Part shown: piece after piece, positions 10,661 to 21,943 of the stretch
Numbering within the stretch: position 1 is the stretch's first letter
Layout: every line of letters begins with the position of its first letter
Source: Euglena gracilis
Lineage: Eukaryota; Euglenida; Euglenophyceae; Euglenales
Direction: 5' to 3'
DNA length: 64,000 nucleotides
Assembly: GCA_039621445.1 (NCBI GenBank)
Contig: CP154955.1
Location: 26,281,069 to 26,345,068, forward strand
Made by a program: the position numbers and the translations under genes
Notes under the pieces: generated by a model
What the model saw: only the letters and a program-made list of their open reading frames with translations
Databases searched by the model: none
Told to the model about the DNA's origin: nothing

Positions 10661-13355
10661 GGCGCGGCCGGTTTCGCGCCTCCCGGGTGGTAACTGCCGC
10701 GCTTTACGCACGCCCGCCGCGGGCGAAATTGCGCCTGTCGGGCCGGCGCCCTTCGCAACAGTCAGGTAAAGGATCGCCGACCTCTACCCGGGGTAGAGCG
10801 CTCGTTTTTGGAGCGCCGGAGCGGCCGATTTCGGCCAAAAAGGACCGAAAAACGACGTTTTTTAGGGCGTCTGTTGCCAAAGTGCTATTTTGCGCCTCCC
10901 GGGCGGTAACTGCCGCATTTTACGCACGCCCGCCGTGGGTAATATTGCGCCTGTCGGGCCCGTGCCGTTCTCAACAGTCAGGTCAAGGATCGCTGACCTC
11001 TATCCGGGGCAGAGCGCTCGCTTTTGGAGCGCCGGCGCGGCCGATTTCGGGCGAAAACGACCGAAAAACGACGTTTTTTGGGGCGTCCGTTAACAAAGTG
11101 CTATTTTGCGCCTCCCGGGCGGTAACTGCCGCGATTTACGCACGCCCTCCGCGGGCAAAATTGCGCCTGTCGGGCCGGTGCCCTTCTCAACAGTCAGGTC
11201 AAGGATCGCTGACCTCTATCCGGGGCAGAGCGCTCTTTTTTGGAGCGCCGGCGCGGCCGATTTCAGGTGAAAACGACCGAAAACCGACACTATTTTTGTG
11301 GGTTCGTTTCCAAAGTGCTATTTTGTGCCTCCCGGGCGGTAACTGCTGCGTTTTACGAACGGCCAAGATTGCGCCTGTCGGGCCGGCGCCCTTCGCAACA
11401 GTCAGGTAAAGGACCGCCGACCTCTACCCGGGGGAGAGCGCTCGTTTTTCGAGCGCCGGCACGGCCGATTTCGGGCGAAAACGACCGAAAAACGACGTTT
11501 TTTGGGGCGTCCGTTGCCAAAGTGCTATTTTGCGCCTCCCGGGCGGTAACTGCTGCGCTTTACGCAGGCCCGCCGCGGGCAAAATTGCGCCTGTCGGGCC
11601 GGCGCTCTTCTCAACTTCTAAACAGTCAGGTCAAGGACCCCCGACCTCTACCCGGGGCAGAGCGCTCGTTTTTGGAGCGCTGGCGCGGCCAGTTGCGGGC
11701 AAAAACGACCGAAAAACGACGCTATTTTTGGGCGTCCGTTGCCAAAGTGGAATTTTGCGTCTCCCGGGCGGTAACTGCCTCGTTTACACGCACGCCCGCT
11801 GCGGGCAAAATTGCGCCTGTCGGGGCCGGCGCCCTCCGCAACAGTCAGGTAAAGGATCGCCGACCTCAGGGGCAGAGCGCTCGTTTTTGGAGCGCGGTCG
11901 ATTTGGGCCGAAAACGACAGACAAACGACGTTTTTTGGGGCGTGTCATTTTGTGCCTCCCGGGCGGTAACTGCTGCGTTTTACGCACGCCCGCCGCAGGG
12001 AAAATCCTGCCTGTCGGGCCGCCGACCTTCGCAGCAGCCAGGTTAAGGATCGTCGACCTCTACCAGGGGCAGAGCCCCCGTTTTTAGAGCGCCGGCGCGG
12101 CCGATTTTGGCCGAAAACGACCGAAGAAGGACGTTTTTTTGGGGCGTCCGTTGCCAAAGCGCTATTTTGCGCCTACCGGGCGGTAACTGGTGTGTTTTAC
12201 GCACGTCGCCGTGGGCAAAATTGCGCCTGTCGGGCCGGTGCTCTTCGCAACAGTCAGGTAAAGGATCGCCGACCTCTACCCGGGGCAGAGCGCTCGTTTT
12301 TGGAGCGCCGGCGCGGCTTATTTCCGCCGAAAACGACCAAAAACCGGCGTTTTTGGGGGCATCCGTTGCCAAAGTGATATTCTGTGCCTCCCGGGCAGTA
12401 ACTGCTGCGATTTACGGACGCCCGCCGCGGGCAAAATTGCGCCTGTCGTGCCGGCGCCCTTTGCAACAGTCAGGTAAAGGATCGCCGACCTCTACCCGGG
12501 ACAGCGCGCTCGTTTTTGGAGCGCCGGTGCGGACGATTTGGGCCGAAAACTACTGAAAAACGACGTTTTTTGGGGCGTCCGTTGCCAAAGTGCTGTTTTG
12601 CGCCTCCCGGGCGGTAACTGCTGTGTTTTACGCACGCCCGCAGCCGGGGAAATTGCGCCTGTCGGGCCGGCGCCCTTCGCAACAGTCAGGTAAAGGATCG
12701 CCGACCTCCACCCGGGGCAGTGCGCTCGTTTTTGGAGCGCTGGCGCGGCCGATTTCGGGTGAAAACGACCGAAAAACGACGTTTTTTGGGGCGTCCGTTG
12801 CCAAAGTGCTGTTTTGCGCCTCCCGGGCGGTAACTGCTGTGTTTTACGCATGCCCGCCGCGGACAAAACTGCGCCTGTCGGGGCGGCGCCCTTCGCAACA
12901 GTCAGGTAAAGGATCGCCGACCTATACCCGGGGGAGAGCGCTCGTTTTTGGAGCGCCGGCGCGGCCGATTTCGGGCGAAAACGACCGAAAAAACGACGTT
13001 TTTTGGTGGCGTCCGTTGCCAAAGTGCTACTTATCGCCTCCCGGGCGGTAACTGCTGTGTTTTCACGCACGCCCGCTGCGGGCAAAACTGTCAGTTAGGT
13101 AAAGGATCGCCGACGTCTGGAGCGCTCGTTTTTGGAGCGCCGGCGCGGCCGATTTCGGCCGAAAACGACCGAAAAACGACGTTTTTTGTGGCGTCCGTTG
13201 CCAAAGTGCTATTTTGCGCCTCCCGGGCGGTAACTGCTGTGTTTTACGCATGCCCGCCGTGGGCAAAATTGCGCCTGCCGCGCCGGCGTCCTTCGCAACA
13301 GTCAGGTAAAGGATCGCCGACCTCTGGAGCGCTCGTTTTTGGAGCGCCGGCGCGG
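10661..13355 (+). repeat. Satellite array A, right part
   Basis: About 12-13 further units in the same orientation as the left part. Several carry internal deletions (near 11870, 13090-13120 and 13325). The array breaks at ...ggcgcgg, where E1 begins; the interrupted unit resumes at 32690. Confidence 0.92.
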
Positions 13356-13769
13356 AGTGTACGTCCAAGGACTTCCCTTTGACCCCTTTTGTCCCGTAAA
13401 AGCATGTTTCGCTTTCTCCTGGAGCGCACCTACTTACGTGAATAAAAATCCTTGGAGTGACAAAGCCCTTTTTCCCAATTCCCCCATGCTAAGGCAGAGC
13501 ACAAGACAAGTCGCTGTGTAAGCATTTTCCTTCACAGTCCTGTTCAGTCTTTTCAGAGGTTTATCCTCTTACTTCAAAACAATGAGAATGTGAAGAACAG
13601 AATAAGGAGTACCACCTGTGGGAAAAGGAGAGAAAAGTGCTGACGTGTCCAGGGGCAGATCCCAGAAGGGTCTGCCACGATCGTACCAACTGTGGTTTCC
13701 ACAGTTGTGCGACCGTCACGGAACTCACTCTGCAGATATCCTACAGAGCTGGGACGTGCCTGGTACACA
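13356..13769 (-). repeat. 3' LTR of E1
   Basis: 414 bp; on the coding strand it begins TGTGTACCAGGC and ends GGACGTACACT. It differs from the 5' LTR at about 20 scattered positions. Directly preceded on the coding strand by the polypurine tract. Confidence 0.88.
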
Positions 13770-13781
13770 TCCCCCTCCCAG
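13770..13781 (-). promoter_or_regulatory. Polypurine tract of E1
   Basis: Coding-strand ctgggaggggga next to the LTR start, identical to the tracts of E0, E2, E3 and E4. Confidence 0.85.
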
Positions 13782-14680
13782 GGCTACGCCCGATTTCCTT
13801 CATGGACCAGGGTTTCCCAGGTCCAGTCAGGATATGTGACGCTTCCCTGGTGGGGTTCACTTCTACTCCCTTCGGTGTCTCTCCTTTCCGCACAGTGGCA
13901 TCCAGCCAAAGCCCAACAACGCGCAAAAGGTTAGCCGCGTTTCGCGGTTACCTATTAGCCGTTTCGGCTTAGGTGGGTGTGAAAAAGCCCACTGTGGGAA
14001 ACGGGGCTTGGCAGGTTTCCTGACAAAGTGTCCCATCCACCCCATTTGGGTGTGCCAAAGGCACGCGGGGTTGGTCAAGCGTATTCGCCGAAAACCCGAG
14101 GGGAGAGGTGTGGAAGGGGGGGGGGCAGGCTCCTATCCTGGTCATACCCGGATGGGGCTCCTAGGCCGTCATATCCGCACTAGGAAACAAAAGCCTACTT
14201 ACAAACCGACTGCCGGCGAAAGCTTTGCCGGGGTGGGGGGAAAGTAGGGAGGAGAGGGGGGCTGGCTTAGGCCAGAACAGAATTTTTTGCTGTCTGGCAG
14301 CATTAAGGGGCCTTAGGGCCGAAAAGTGACAACTTGGCCTATTATTACGGCGTGCGCGCTGTGTGCTGCGTGTCATTTAGCGGCTTGCCAGGTTTCCCGG
14401 CTGCCAAGGCCTTCAAAGCAGCAGCTCCTTCACGACGCAATAAGACGCGATTACCTCTTGCAGAAAGTTTCCGTCCGCATGGCCATTGGTAGCGGGGTGG
14501 TGGCAGGGGGGGGAGGGGCTCTTGGATGCTTCCATCCAGAGCGCAGAGTGTGTGACACAGACCCAGGTTCATCCCAGGGCTATTTAGCGATTTCCGCTAC
14601 CAGTGTAAAAATATAGTATATGGATGTCCAGGCTCCATGAAGGCGCTTACCTTACATGAGACGGTAATACCGTTTCGGCA
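13782..14680 (-). other. 3' untranslated region of E1
   Basis: About 0.9 kb with no conserved ORF, alike in E4 (61182-62066). It is dense in perfect short hairpins, such as ccgcg-ttt-cgcgg (13935-13947) and agccg-ttt-cggct (13957-13969). A long C/T-rich stretch is seen on the coding strand near 14220-14270. Confidence 0.75.
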
Positions 14681-15064
14681 TTACATCCGTTCCAGCCGCC
14701 AATAATCATGGTGGGAGTCCAAGGGATCTTCCACAAGGACCATCTGGATTTGCGGTGGTGGTGGCCTATCTACGAGCCAGGTTTCTGGCGATTCGTATTC
14801 GAAATCAGGTACCACCCAGTCCCGAACGCATCCTTCGGTGACTGTGTGCTTGGTTGCGCTCTCTCTTTCCGCAAGGAACCACTGCAGCTTCTCCCAGAAT
14901 TCCCTGGGCAGAGTGGCTGGCCAGATGAAGTAGTTCATCCGTGGATGATTGGCTGACACCTGCGGGGCATTCCCCGGGTGGAAGTCAATCGGCATGTGAT
15001 ACGCACATTCGGCGCGGACTGTATGGGGTCGTAATACGGCCCCAAGCCAGTCTTTCCAGGTCAT
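14681..15064 (-). pseudogene. Accessory ORF of E1, C-terminal block
   Basis: 127 residues beginning MTWKDWLGAVLRPHTVRAEC and ending WRLERM at the family stop. It matches E4 and E0. It is one frame away from the upstream Cys/His module, with which it overlaps, so one indel lies near 15060. Function unknown. Confidence 0.8.
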
Positions 15065-15824
15065 CCCGTGTTCTTCGGGTGGCCATTGTGGCAGGCACCA
15101 GCGACCGTTTCGGTCCTGGGTTTGGAATAGGCGAAAAAAGTATCCTTTCCCCGTCTGCTGTCTCCCAGAGGTAAGGTAATCTTACGCCTGCTTCCTCAGC
15201 CGCGAGGCGTATCACCCCACTGTCGACCTGCCACCCACGGGCCATTCCCGTATGGCGGTAGTCGTCCAGCTTGAGGTTGGAGTACTTGAAAAAATCCTTG
15301 TACTTTTTGTTCAAGGTGGAGTATTCCTCCAGTGGCTTCTGGGCACTTGGCACGATTGTGCGAACTGCGCCTTCCGCAGTTTGCCAGAAGGTACCTCGAA
15401 GGCAGTTGACGCAGAGTATCGGTACATTCGTACCGTCTCGCTCGGTGTAGCTAAAGTTGTGTTTGTGGGTCCAACTGTCCACGCACTTGGCGCATACCAA
15501 GGCGGCACAGTGGGGGATGTATACATCCTTATGGAACAATTTTCGATCCACAAGGTTGCACACATGGACGAGGGGTAATCCCAAGTCAGGTGCACTGTTA
15601 TACATCTTGTGGCATACAGTGCAAAGCCACACAAAACGGTTTTCCGTAGTTTTGTCGATGAGGAATTCCTCACCGAAGTATTGGGCCAAAACACGGGGGA
15701 TCTTGAAATTGTAATAATTCCAGGTCACGTTCTGATCAAAGGACCATTTTCGGCCCTGACAGAACAGTGGCTCAATCCACCGGTTGAAGCATTGCTGTGT
15801 CCTCAGTTTGTGGTCGATCATCAT
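14985..15824 (-). pseudogene. Accessory ORF of E1, Cys/His module
   Basis: 279 residues from MMIDHKLRTQQCFNRWIEPL through VLAQYFGEEFLIDK to the Cys/His module: LCTVCHKMYN, VHVC, CAALVCAKC, HKHNFSYTERDG and ILCVNC, then an Ala/Glu-rich and Trp-rich part. All CxxC pairs are kept. The last 30 residues or so are frame-shifted sequence. Probably a metal-binding domain; its partner is unknown. Confidence 0.8.
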
Positions 15825-15835
15825 GTACCTGTTTT

Positions 15836-17446
15836 TCAGGTCATGAATCTCAGGATCATCCTGATTGACCGCGTTCCAGTCGATGATAACTTCGTCTTCC
15901 GAAGGTGTCTCGGCTGTTGAGGCGCGGGATTTTCCCTGCCCCTTTGATGTAAATTTTTCGGCTGTGAGGTTTTCCCATAGCCGGATGATGTGAAGTGCGT
16001 GAATCCTTGTCCCGAGGTTAATCCCCGAGAAGAGGATGCAGCACTCTGGCCGCCAGCACCACCACCGCGTTTCGGTGGGGGCTGATCACCAGATTTCGGT
16101 GCGGGCTTACAAGGTGCGGCGCCCGGCTTTGATTTTGCCAGGACCTTCGTACTTCCGGTTTCCGGAGCGTCCGAGGGCCGCCGATCAGTGTCGCGCTTGC
16201 TTGCCCAGGTGCGTGGTGACGCTTGGGACGGGGGTCTTCTCCCCGACACCGAGCGTCTTTGAGCTTCAGCAGGGGTTTCCCGAGCTGAGGGTCATCCTAC
16301 ACGTTCCCTCGCGACTTCCGTGGGTTTCCCAGGGGACGGTGTGGGTGTAGGCTTGCCGTGCGCACTTCGCGCTGGTTGAGCCTGTGGTGGGGGCATGGAC
16401 GTCCGCTCGGCCTGTTTTTCAGGTGCCGGTGTCCGTGTACCCAAGTGCTTTGGTGCAGTGGCTGTGGATGTGCGCTGAGGTGCGAGTTCATCCCGTGACT
16501 CAGTTGGCGCTACCGGTGCTGATACAGGTTCATCCCGTACTGGCACGGTTGGTGTCGTCTCCACTGCCATTGCTGTCTGTTCGCCTTCCGTCCGTGTCGC
16601 TTCCGACACCGGCGGTGGCGCCACCGCCGGGGGAGGTTCATCCTCCACCGTGGCTGTTATGTCATGTGTGTCTTCAGCCGGTTGGGAAGCTTCCGCGGCA
16701 GCCGTGGAAGAACGGGCCGCAGTGCCACGTGGAGTGACAACTGCGATCAGGGACCGCAAACCACCGAGTACGCGTCCGCCCAGCGAGGTGCGCCGTTCAG
16801 GTTCTTCACCTGAAGTGGGCTCCTCCGCTGGCTCCTCTGCTGACGGGGTTTCCCCGGAAACAGGGAGCTTGAGGCGTAATACCTCAAGCGCGCGGGGTAC
16901 CGTCTCCGGCGGGTTTTTCCGCAGAGGGGTCGGTACACCTGTTGTACTCAGTGAGGTGGGTGAGGTTGGGACAGGTGTCCTTTCACCTGCCTGCGACCCT
17001 GGGGGCTGGGCAGTTTCTGCCACAGTGTCCATGATCACGACGGATGGGCTATGCGTTTCCCGTGCCGGGGGTTCCGCTGGCTGAGGTTCATCCTCGGCCA
17101 TGGGGACCTCTTCTTCGTCCTCCTCCGCTTCCGGATGGTAGTCCTCTGTGTGAGGTTGTTGTGCAGTGCGCCGGTCTTTTCCGCTTCTGTAGCACCCTTG
17201 TGCGTCGGACAGGCGGTAAAAGCTTATACTTTCACTCCTGTCAGAGTTGGGGTATGGAGGCGGCCACGACGCTCTCACCAAGCTTCCGGGTGGAAGTTGT
17301 GGCTCGTCGTCGTCGATCTGGCAGAGGTCTTCCCACTGCTGTCGACAATTCTCAGTCACGCCGAATTCTCCGGTTTCTTCCAGGAAAGCGGGCAGCGGCA
17401 ACGCATAACGAGGTACTTCTCCCTCGTGTGCCGCGAAAAACATCAA
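15836..17446 (-). pseudogene. Accessory ORF of E1, Pro/Ala/Glu-rich linker
   Basis: Two frames, 17446-16292 (384 residues) and 16249-15836 (137 residues), separated by a frameshift near 16270, make one linker. It starts with FFAAHEGEVPRYALPLPAFL and a Trp/Pro stretch (VRASWPPPYPNSDRSES), then acidic (EAEEDEEEVPMAEDEP) and Pro/Thr/Ala-rich low complexity, and ends with basic GGGAGGQSAASSSRG. It lacks the 0.7-kb insertion found in E0 and so gives the reference structure here. Confidence 0.75.
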
Positions 17447-17494
17447 GAAGTCTTCCCAGATCGGGATATTCCCGAACTGGGACTCCAGGTGTTC

Positions 17495-18433
17495 CTAGAG
17501 GCCGATTTCGGCCTCTTCCAAGTACAGTCGCAGGTTCATCCTGCGCTGGTCAGGGTCATGGGGTCTGTGCGCCGCCTCGGTGTATCCCCGAGGTAACCAC
17601 CTTCTGTGGACATCCACATCGGTGGTCATGTATTCCAGGAAATATATGTAGACCTCCGGGACGTAGGTAACCCACGCCCTGTGCCAGTACTGTTGCAGCA
17701 GAAATATTTTCTGCCGGTGCTGTTTCAGCACCTTTCGGTCTTGCTTTCCAAGATTGGGATTCCGGCACTTATCCAGGAGAAATCTCCTGGTCGGCAGGCT
17801 GCCGGCATTCTCGGCAGACGGAGGCGGTTTTCCGCGTTCTCCGAAACCCCAGAAGTCAACAATGTGAACTTCCTTACAAAACTGGCATTCCAGTTTGTAC
17901 CGCTGGGGGTACTCGAGGTCCACGTCCAGGACCTTGAACAGCATGCCATACGTGCTGTCCAAGAATACTTGGAGGTTGCTCGTGAACATTACTGCAGCCT
18001 GCGCCTGGAGTTTCTCCGGCAGGGGGTAATACTTCCACTGTATTCCCAGTGCTCGTACGGAATACATGTGCGTGAAGATTTCGTTCAGTTGTGCGACAAA
18101 CGTTTCGCCGTCTTCACAAGTATTCATACAGTCGATGTACGTCAGACCGTTTCGGTCGGTAAAGATGCCGAAATTCTGGCAGGGGTATCCCAACCAGAAC
18201 CACAGCTTCCAGACACCGGGCATCCGGTCCAGGACAACCTCATTCGAATGAGGGTATCCCTCAAACGCATGAAGTTCGGCACTGTAGAAAAACCGTTTGC
18301 AGTGATCGTTCATACGATTCTGCACCACTTCGAGCACCGCATCCGGTGTTCGGTGGATCACGTTGCCTGCCCTTGTGAACTTTTGGAGATCCTCGTCGAT
18401 TTTCGGCCAAATCTCTTCCAGGAACTTGAACAC
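17495..18433 (-). pseudogene. Accessory ORF of E1, globular block
   Basis: 312 residues opening MFKFLEEIWPKIDEDLQKFT. Conserved with E0 and E3 along the whole length, including CKRFFYSAELHAFEGYPHSN, MNTCEDGETFVAQ, YKLECQFCKEVH and LLDKCRNPNLGK. Composition is that of a folded domain rich in aromatic residues. No motif of protease, polymerase, methyltransferase or envelope type is seen, and no membrane segment. The frame ends close to 17495 by a frameshift before the linker. Confidence 0.8.
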
Positions 18434-19449
18434 TGAGGCAATGTCATAATCATTCCTTTTCGAAGGTTTGGCGGCTCTTCCGGTTTTTTCCTACTGGGGT
18501 TCCGGCAGATTTTCCGCCTTTGCCGGTGCAGACCAAGCGGCTTTTCCGCCTTTGCCAGGTGGAGCCTTTCCACCTTTCTACTAGCCTTTACCTTTTCATT
18601 TCCTCTTGCCCTTTCCTTTACCCTTACCCTTGTGTTAGACAGCCATTCGAATGTCGGCCAGTAATCCCAGTATTCTGGGTCTTCTGGTGTAAACACAGGG
18701 TAAGTCACGGATTCCGTGCTTGGCGTTCGAGCAAATTCCTGCTCAGCGTCACCACGATTCGAGTAAACCGGTGCGACTGGGGATGGTCGGGTTTCCCGAC
18801 GTGCCCGTTCTTCCGTCACGTCTGGCGCTGGAGGAGCTTCCTCCTCAGCGTCGACGTGCATCGCCGCGGGCGGATTTTCCGACCTCGGCGAGCGGCGCTG
18901 TGGCTGCTGCGTCAGATTTTCCGGGCCGCGGTCACGCTTGCCGGCGGCAGAGCTTGTCGGTCGTGCTGGAGGCGCTTCCGTCACAGCAACGTCCTGCTGT
19001 CGCGCTGGTTGACTTGACCGTGATGGAGCTGGGACTCCTGTGAGAGCAGACACAGCAGCATCATACTGCTGGCGCTCTTCCCGTGTCATTTCGACCCGGG
19101 CAGGGTATCCCTGGCCGGCGGAAACAGGCGGACGACGTGCTATTTGTCGTTGGATTGTCACAGCATATTCATACTGTTGACGCTCCTCCTCAGTCTCGAA
19201 CGGCTGGCCTGTCCACGGGTTAACGGGTTCATCCCGTGCCGGGGGAACTGGTGACGCACGAGGCGCTGCCGCGGCTTCCCGCGGACGAGCGCTTCGGGCC
19301 GTGTCAGACGTCGGGGGAGGGTTTCCCTCCGCAGGACGTCGTGGCATAGGGTCAGGTATGGTTGGGTGGGGTTGAGGTGGATACACGTACTGATCCCGTG
19401 GCATTGGCGCCTCCTGGGGGTAATCCCCAGAGACGGTGTACTGAGACAC
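18358..19449 (-). pseudogene. Accessory ORF of E1, N-terminal Pro/Arg-rich block
   Basis: 363 residues starting MSQYTVSGDYPQEAPMPRDQ, then Pro-rich YVYPPQPHPTIPDPMPRRP, the paired motifs EERQQYEYAV and EERQQYDAAV, and an Arg/Pro/Ala stretch. Reads on to YWPTFEWLSNT, then a missing A in acacaaggg (others acacaaaggg, about 18635) shifts the frame, so the last 90 residues are a shadow of the Gly/Lys-rich stretch. Confidence 0.75.
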
Positions 19450-19510
19450 AGGCTCTGCACAGGATAATACCGCCGGGGCATGCGCTCAGGGGATCGAAAA
19501 ATACTTTCTT

Positions 19511-20107
19511 TCACACGTGGGTGTTCACTCCGGACAGGTGCTTACACTGTCTCTTCCTCGGGTAATCCAGGGAGTGAGCACGAAAATGTGCGGTGTAAGT
19601 ACCAACTGGTGGTAACTGCCGTGCTACCTGTGGCGGGACTTCCACGCCCAGGTCACGCATGGTAATGTCCGCCGCGAATCCCGACGCGTCCGGGTCGGTG
19701 TAATACACCAGACCGGTCATCGTCGCCTGGGCGCACATACACCACAGGGCCGGAGGGGTATTCGCGACGGTCAAAATTTTACGGCAGTGGTCCTCCCACT
19801 AGGCCTTGGTTAGTTGGTCTGGTGCCGGGTTTGCGCTCATGCGCATAACCCGGTTCATCCTCTCCGCCGTGCAGTAGATCATCACGCCCGCATACGGTGG
19901 GAGGCGACGAGAGCCTTATGGCTGAGATGGCCGCGCTTCCGTAGGCATCTGGGTCATCCTGCTGCTGCTGCTGGCTTCAGGGTTTCCCTGGGCCGCAGTC
20001 CGTGCAGGTGGTTGCGTACCGTATCGGTACGCATACTGGTCAGGTTGAGGGTGAGTGGTGGGGTGGTAAGGCGGTCCTCCGCCTGGCTCCCTTCCACCGG
20101 GCAGCAT
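19511..20107 (-). pseudogene. Accessory ORF of E1, start of the protein
   Basis: The first Met after the chromodomain is at 20107 (MLPGGREPGGGPP), giving 63 residues to a stop at 19916 that is a single-base nonsense change (cataag where E3 has catcag). The same protein continues as 19774-19511 (WCMCAQATMTGLVYYTDPDA, ADITMRDLGVEVPPQVARQ). Counting from 20107 to the stop at 14681 the accessory ORF spans 5,427 nt, a multiple of three (1,809 codons). Weakly gag- or capsid-like in composition, but I do not assign a family. Confidence 0.7.
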
Positions 20108-20198
20108 GGTACCGCCCGGGGTCGGTACGGTGGGATGTTTGGGTTGTTGGTTGTAAGGTGTGTAAGGGTAACCGCTTGAGTATTATTTGCTAAAAAGT

Positions 20199-20217
20199 CT
20201 GCGGAAAGAAAGAATGA
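20199..20217 (-). promoter_or_regulatory. Candidate 3' splice site before the accessory ORF (E1)
   Basis: On the coding strand a pyrimidine tract (attctttctttccgcag) ends in CAG at 20201-20199, about 90 nt before the first Met of the accessory ORF and just past the chromodomain stop. E3 keeps the same site. Suggests expression from a spliced RNA; the donor is not identified. Confidence 0.4.
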
Positions 20218-20269
20218 TTATAATCAATGATAAACAGAAGAGTAAACAACGTGGGTTTCCCATGCGTTC

Positions 20270-20473
20270 TCAAAAACTTGTCATGGAAACATCAATGTTA
20301 TGCTTGTTGTTACACAGCTTCCAATCTTGCTGGACATACCCAACAAAACTGGTTGCTGGCTCCCAAGTGTCCTCCTCAGGACCATACCCTTTCCAGCGGA
20401 CCTTCCGATCGATAATTTTATCGACTACAAAGTCGTCCGTCTCAGGTAATCTGGAACGGGGTTTGAAGTGCAT
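20270..20473 (-). CDS. Chromodomain at the C-terminus of E1 pol
   Basis: 67 residues holding [19 protein letters not shown] followed by [15 protein letters not shown], the classic chromodomain pattern (aromatic cage residues and W-x-G-Y...D-T-W-E-P). In Ty3-type chromoviruses this domain lies after integrase and binds histone marks to steer insertion. The frame ends at a stop at 20270. It is joined in the ancestral pol frame to the integrase tail (20745-20425), from which it is frame-shifted near 20450. Confidence 0.88.
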   Translation of the reverse strand: MHFKPRSRLPETDDFVVDKIIDRKVRWKGYGPEEDTWEPATSFVGYVQQDWKLCNNKHNIDVSMTSF

Positions 20474-20745
20474 ACACGGGATGGGTTTCCCATCCGGTGG
20501 CGACAGGTATGCTTGAAGTCGTCCATATGAACGTCCTCAACACCATTCCGTAATGCAACCTTGTAACGCCCGCTGGTACCTAGTCTTTCTAGGATTTCAC
20601 AGGGGCCGAGCCAGAGGGGGTCCAGCTTGGAAGACTGCATGCGAGTACGGCTACTCCGCACCCGCACGCGGTCACCGGGACTATACACAGGTGACTTGAA
20701 ATTCTGCAAAAACGATTTCCGTTTGTTTGCATGAATATCAGTCAC
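20425..20745 (-). pseudogene. Integrase C-terminal domain of E1
   Basis: 106 residues with FKSPVYSPGDRVRVRSSRTR and the GPCEILERLG pattern (KLDPLWLGPCEI), typical of the DNA-binding C-terminal region of Ty3-type integrases with a G-P-Y/F-like motif. The preceding link to the catalytic core (20865-20750) is broken by frameshifts. Confidence 0.8.
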
Positions 20746-20865
20746 GCGCTTCTGGAGTGCAGAACGTAGATTGTCTCAAACCAGGTCTCGCAACTGACAC
20801 TCGTTCGGGCGGGTCTCTCCGAACGGACATCCCCTATTGCCGGAGGGTCCCGTCCGAAGACTAAT

Positions 20866-21279
20866 TTAGTGCGGCAAAACCAACCCTGGTAGGGTATTGA
20901 TATAAAACAAAGACCATGGTAGAACTGGTATCCAGTTGCTGCGCGAGTCAGCCAGTGAATGGCGAAGCATATTCACGACGGATTTCACGGCTGCCTCGGC
21001 TCTACCATTGCCTTTGGGTCGGTATATAATGGAAAAATGTTGCTCAATTCGGAGTAAACCGAACAAAGTGGTGAAAAACCTTGAAGAAATCAAATGGTCT
21101 TGATCACTCACGATTTCATTCGGTAAACCCATTAAGCAAATGCATTTCTCCAAAATGAATTTGCCAAACTTTGGGCAGTCAACCCTGACTTCTGGCATGG
21201 AATGGCTACAATGTACCCACCCAGCCTGCAGACGACAACAAAAACGTAATCGTAAATTTTGTCGTCCGTTCCTTTGCAC
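20866..21279 (-). pseudogene. Integrase catalytic core of E1 (DDE)
   Basis: 137 residues. Useful part: CICLMGLPNEIVSDQDHLIS (second Asp), then RPKGNGRAEAAVKSVVNML (catalytic Glu in AEAAVKS). The first Asp lies in the preceding frame (LCIDFL, about 21290). The block is broken by a frameshift at 21280 and by stops, so the enzyme is inactive. Confidence 0.85.
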
Positions 21280-21287
21280 GGTTCTAA

Positions 21288-21809
21288 TTACAGGAAATCG
21301 ATGCAGAGGGATGTAAAAATGTCAGGGGGTACGGGGAAAAAGTCCATCGTACCAGGGGGGGTACCTCTGCGGGGTTTTACCGCTTGACAAATTTGACACC
21401 GTTGTGCTATTCGCAAACAGCGTGAGTAAAGCTCTTTCTCGCTCAGGGTTGTGCAATATCTGCGGCCCACCAACGAAAGAAGTTTGGGGGCCCCAGGGTG
21501 ACCATGGTTGTGATAGCATAAAATAACGTCATCAACCAGGTCCTGGGGGATACAATATTTGTAACCCGATTCGTTACGAAAAACCAACCGTGAAGTTGAA
21601 AGAGTGTAATTGTCCAGCATTTCGCCATTACGGGGTCTGGTGACAATGGTGTCACACAACGGATCACGAGTATAATTCCATTCGCGAAAGAACAGTGAGG
21701 AAGGGGACTCCGTGCGCGTAATACGCCGGGGTCCGGACGTGCTTCCACGTCGGCGCCTTCCGCGCACTGGTGCGACCAGGAATAGTTGTGAAACGGGAAA
21801 AGAATCCAA
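21288..21809 (-). pseudogene. Integrase N-terminal zinc-binding part of E1
   Basis: 173 residues. It contains LVDDVILCYHNHGHPGAPK and later RCLRIAQRCQICQAVKP, the H-H-C-C zinc-binding pattern of retroviral-type integrases, then IFTSLCIDFL with the first catalytic Asp. The ancestral frame continues into 21279-20866 past an indel. Confidence 0.85.
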
Positions 21810-21839
21810 AAGATTATCCGCAGCGTCGTTTCGACGTGC

Positions 21840-21943
21840 GTATTCGTCAGCTTCCTGACTTCCGTGAAAAAAATTTATTCATAATTTATTAATCCATCCT
21901 GATTTGCGGCACAATGGCAGGATTTTTGCTCCAAGTGCAAAAT
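21840..21943 (-). pseudogene. gag scrap of E1 and internal deletion junction
   Basis: Coding-strand sequence attttgcacttggagcaaaa (21943 downwards) to atggatta continues the gag text that stops at 30744 and matches E3 at about 38750-38800. Near 21885 it switches to AT-rich sequence and then to the stretch before integrase. All gag C-part, protease, RT and RNase H are therefore deleted in E1. Confidence 0.75.
21939..21943. repeat. Target duplication of E2 (left copy, aaaat)
   Basis: aaaat here and at 30744-30748. Removing E2 and one copy rebuilds the continuous gag text seen in E3 (gaattttacacttggagc). Confidence 0.85.
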
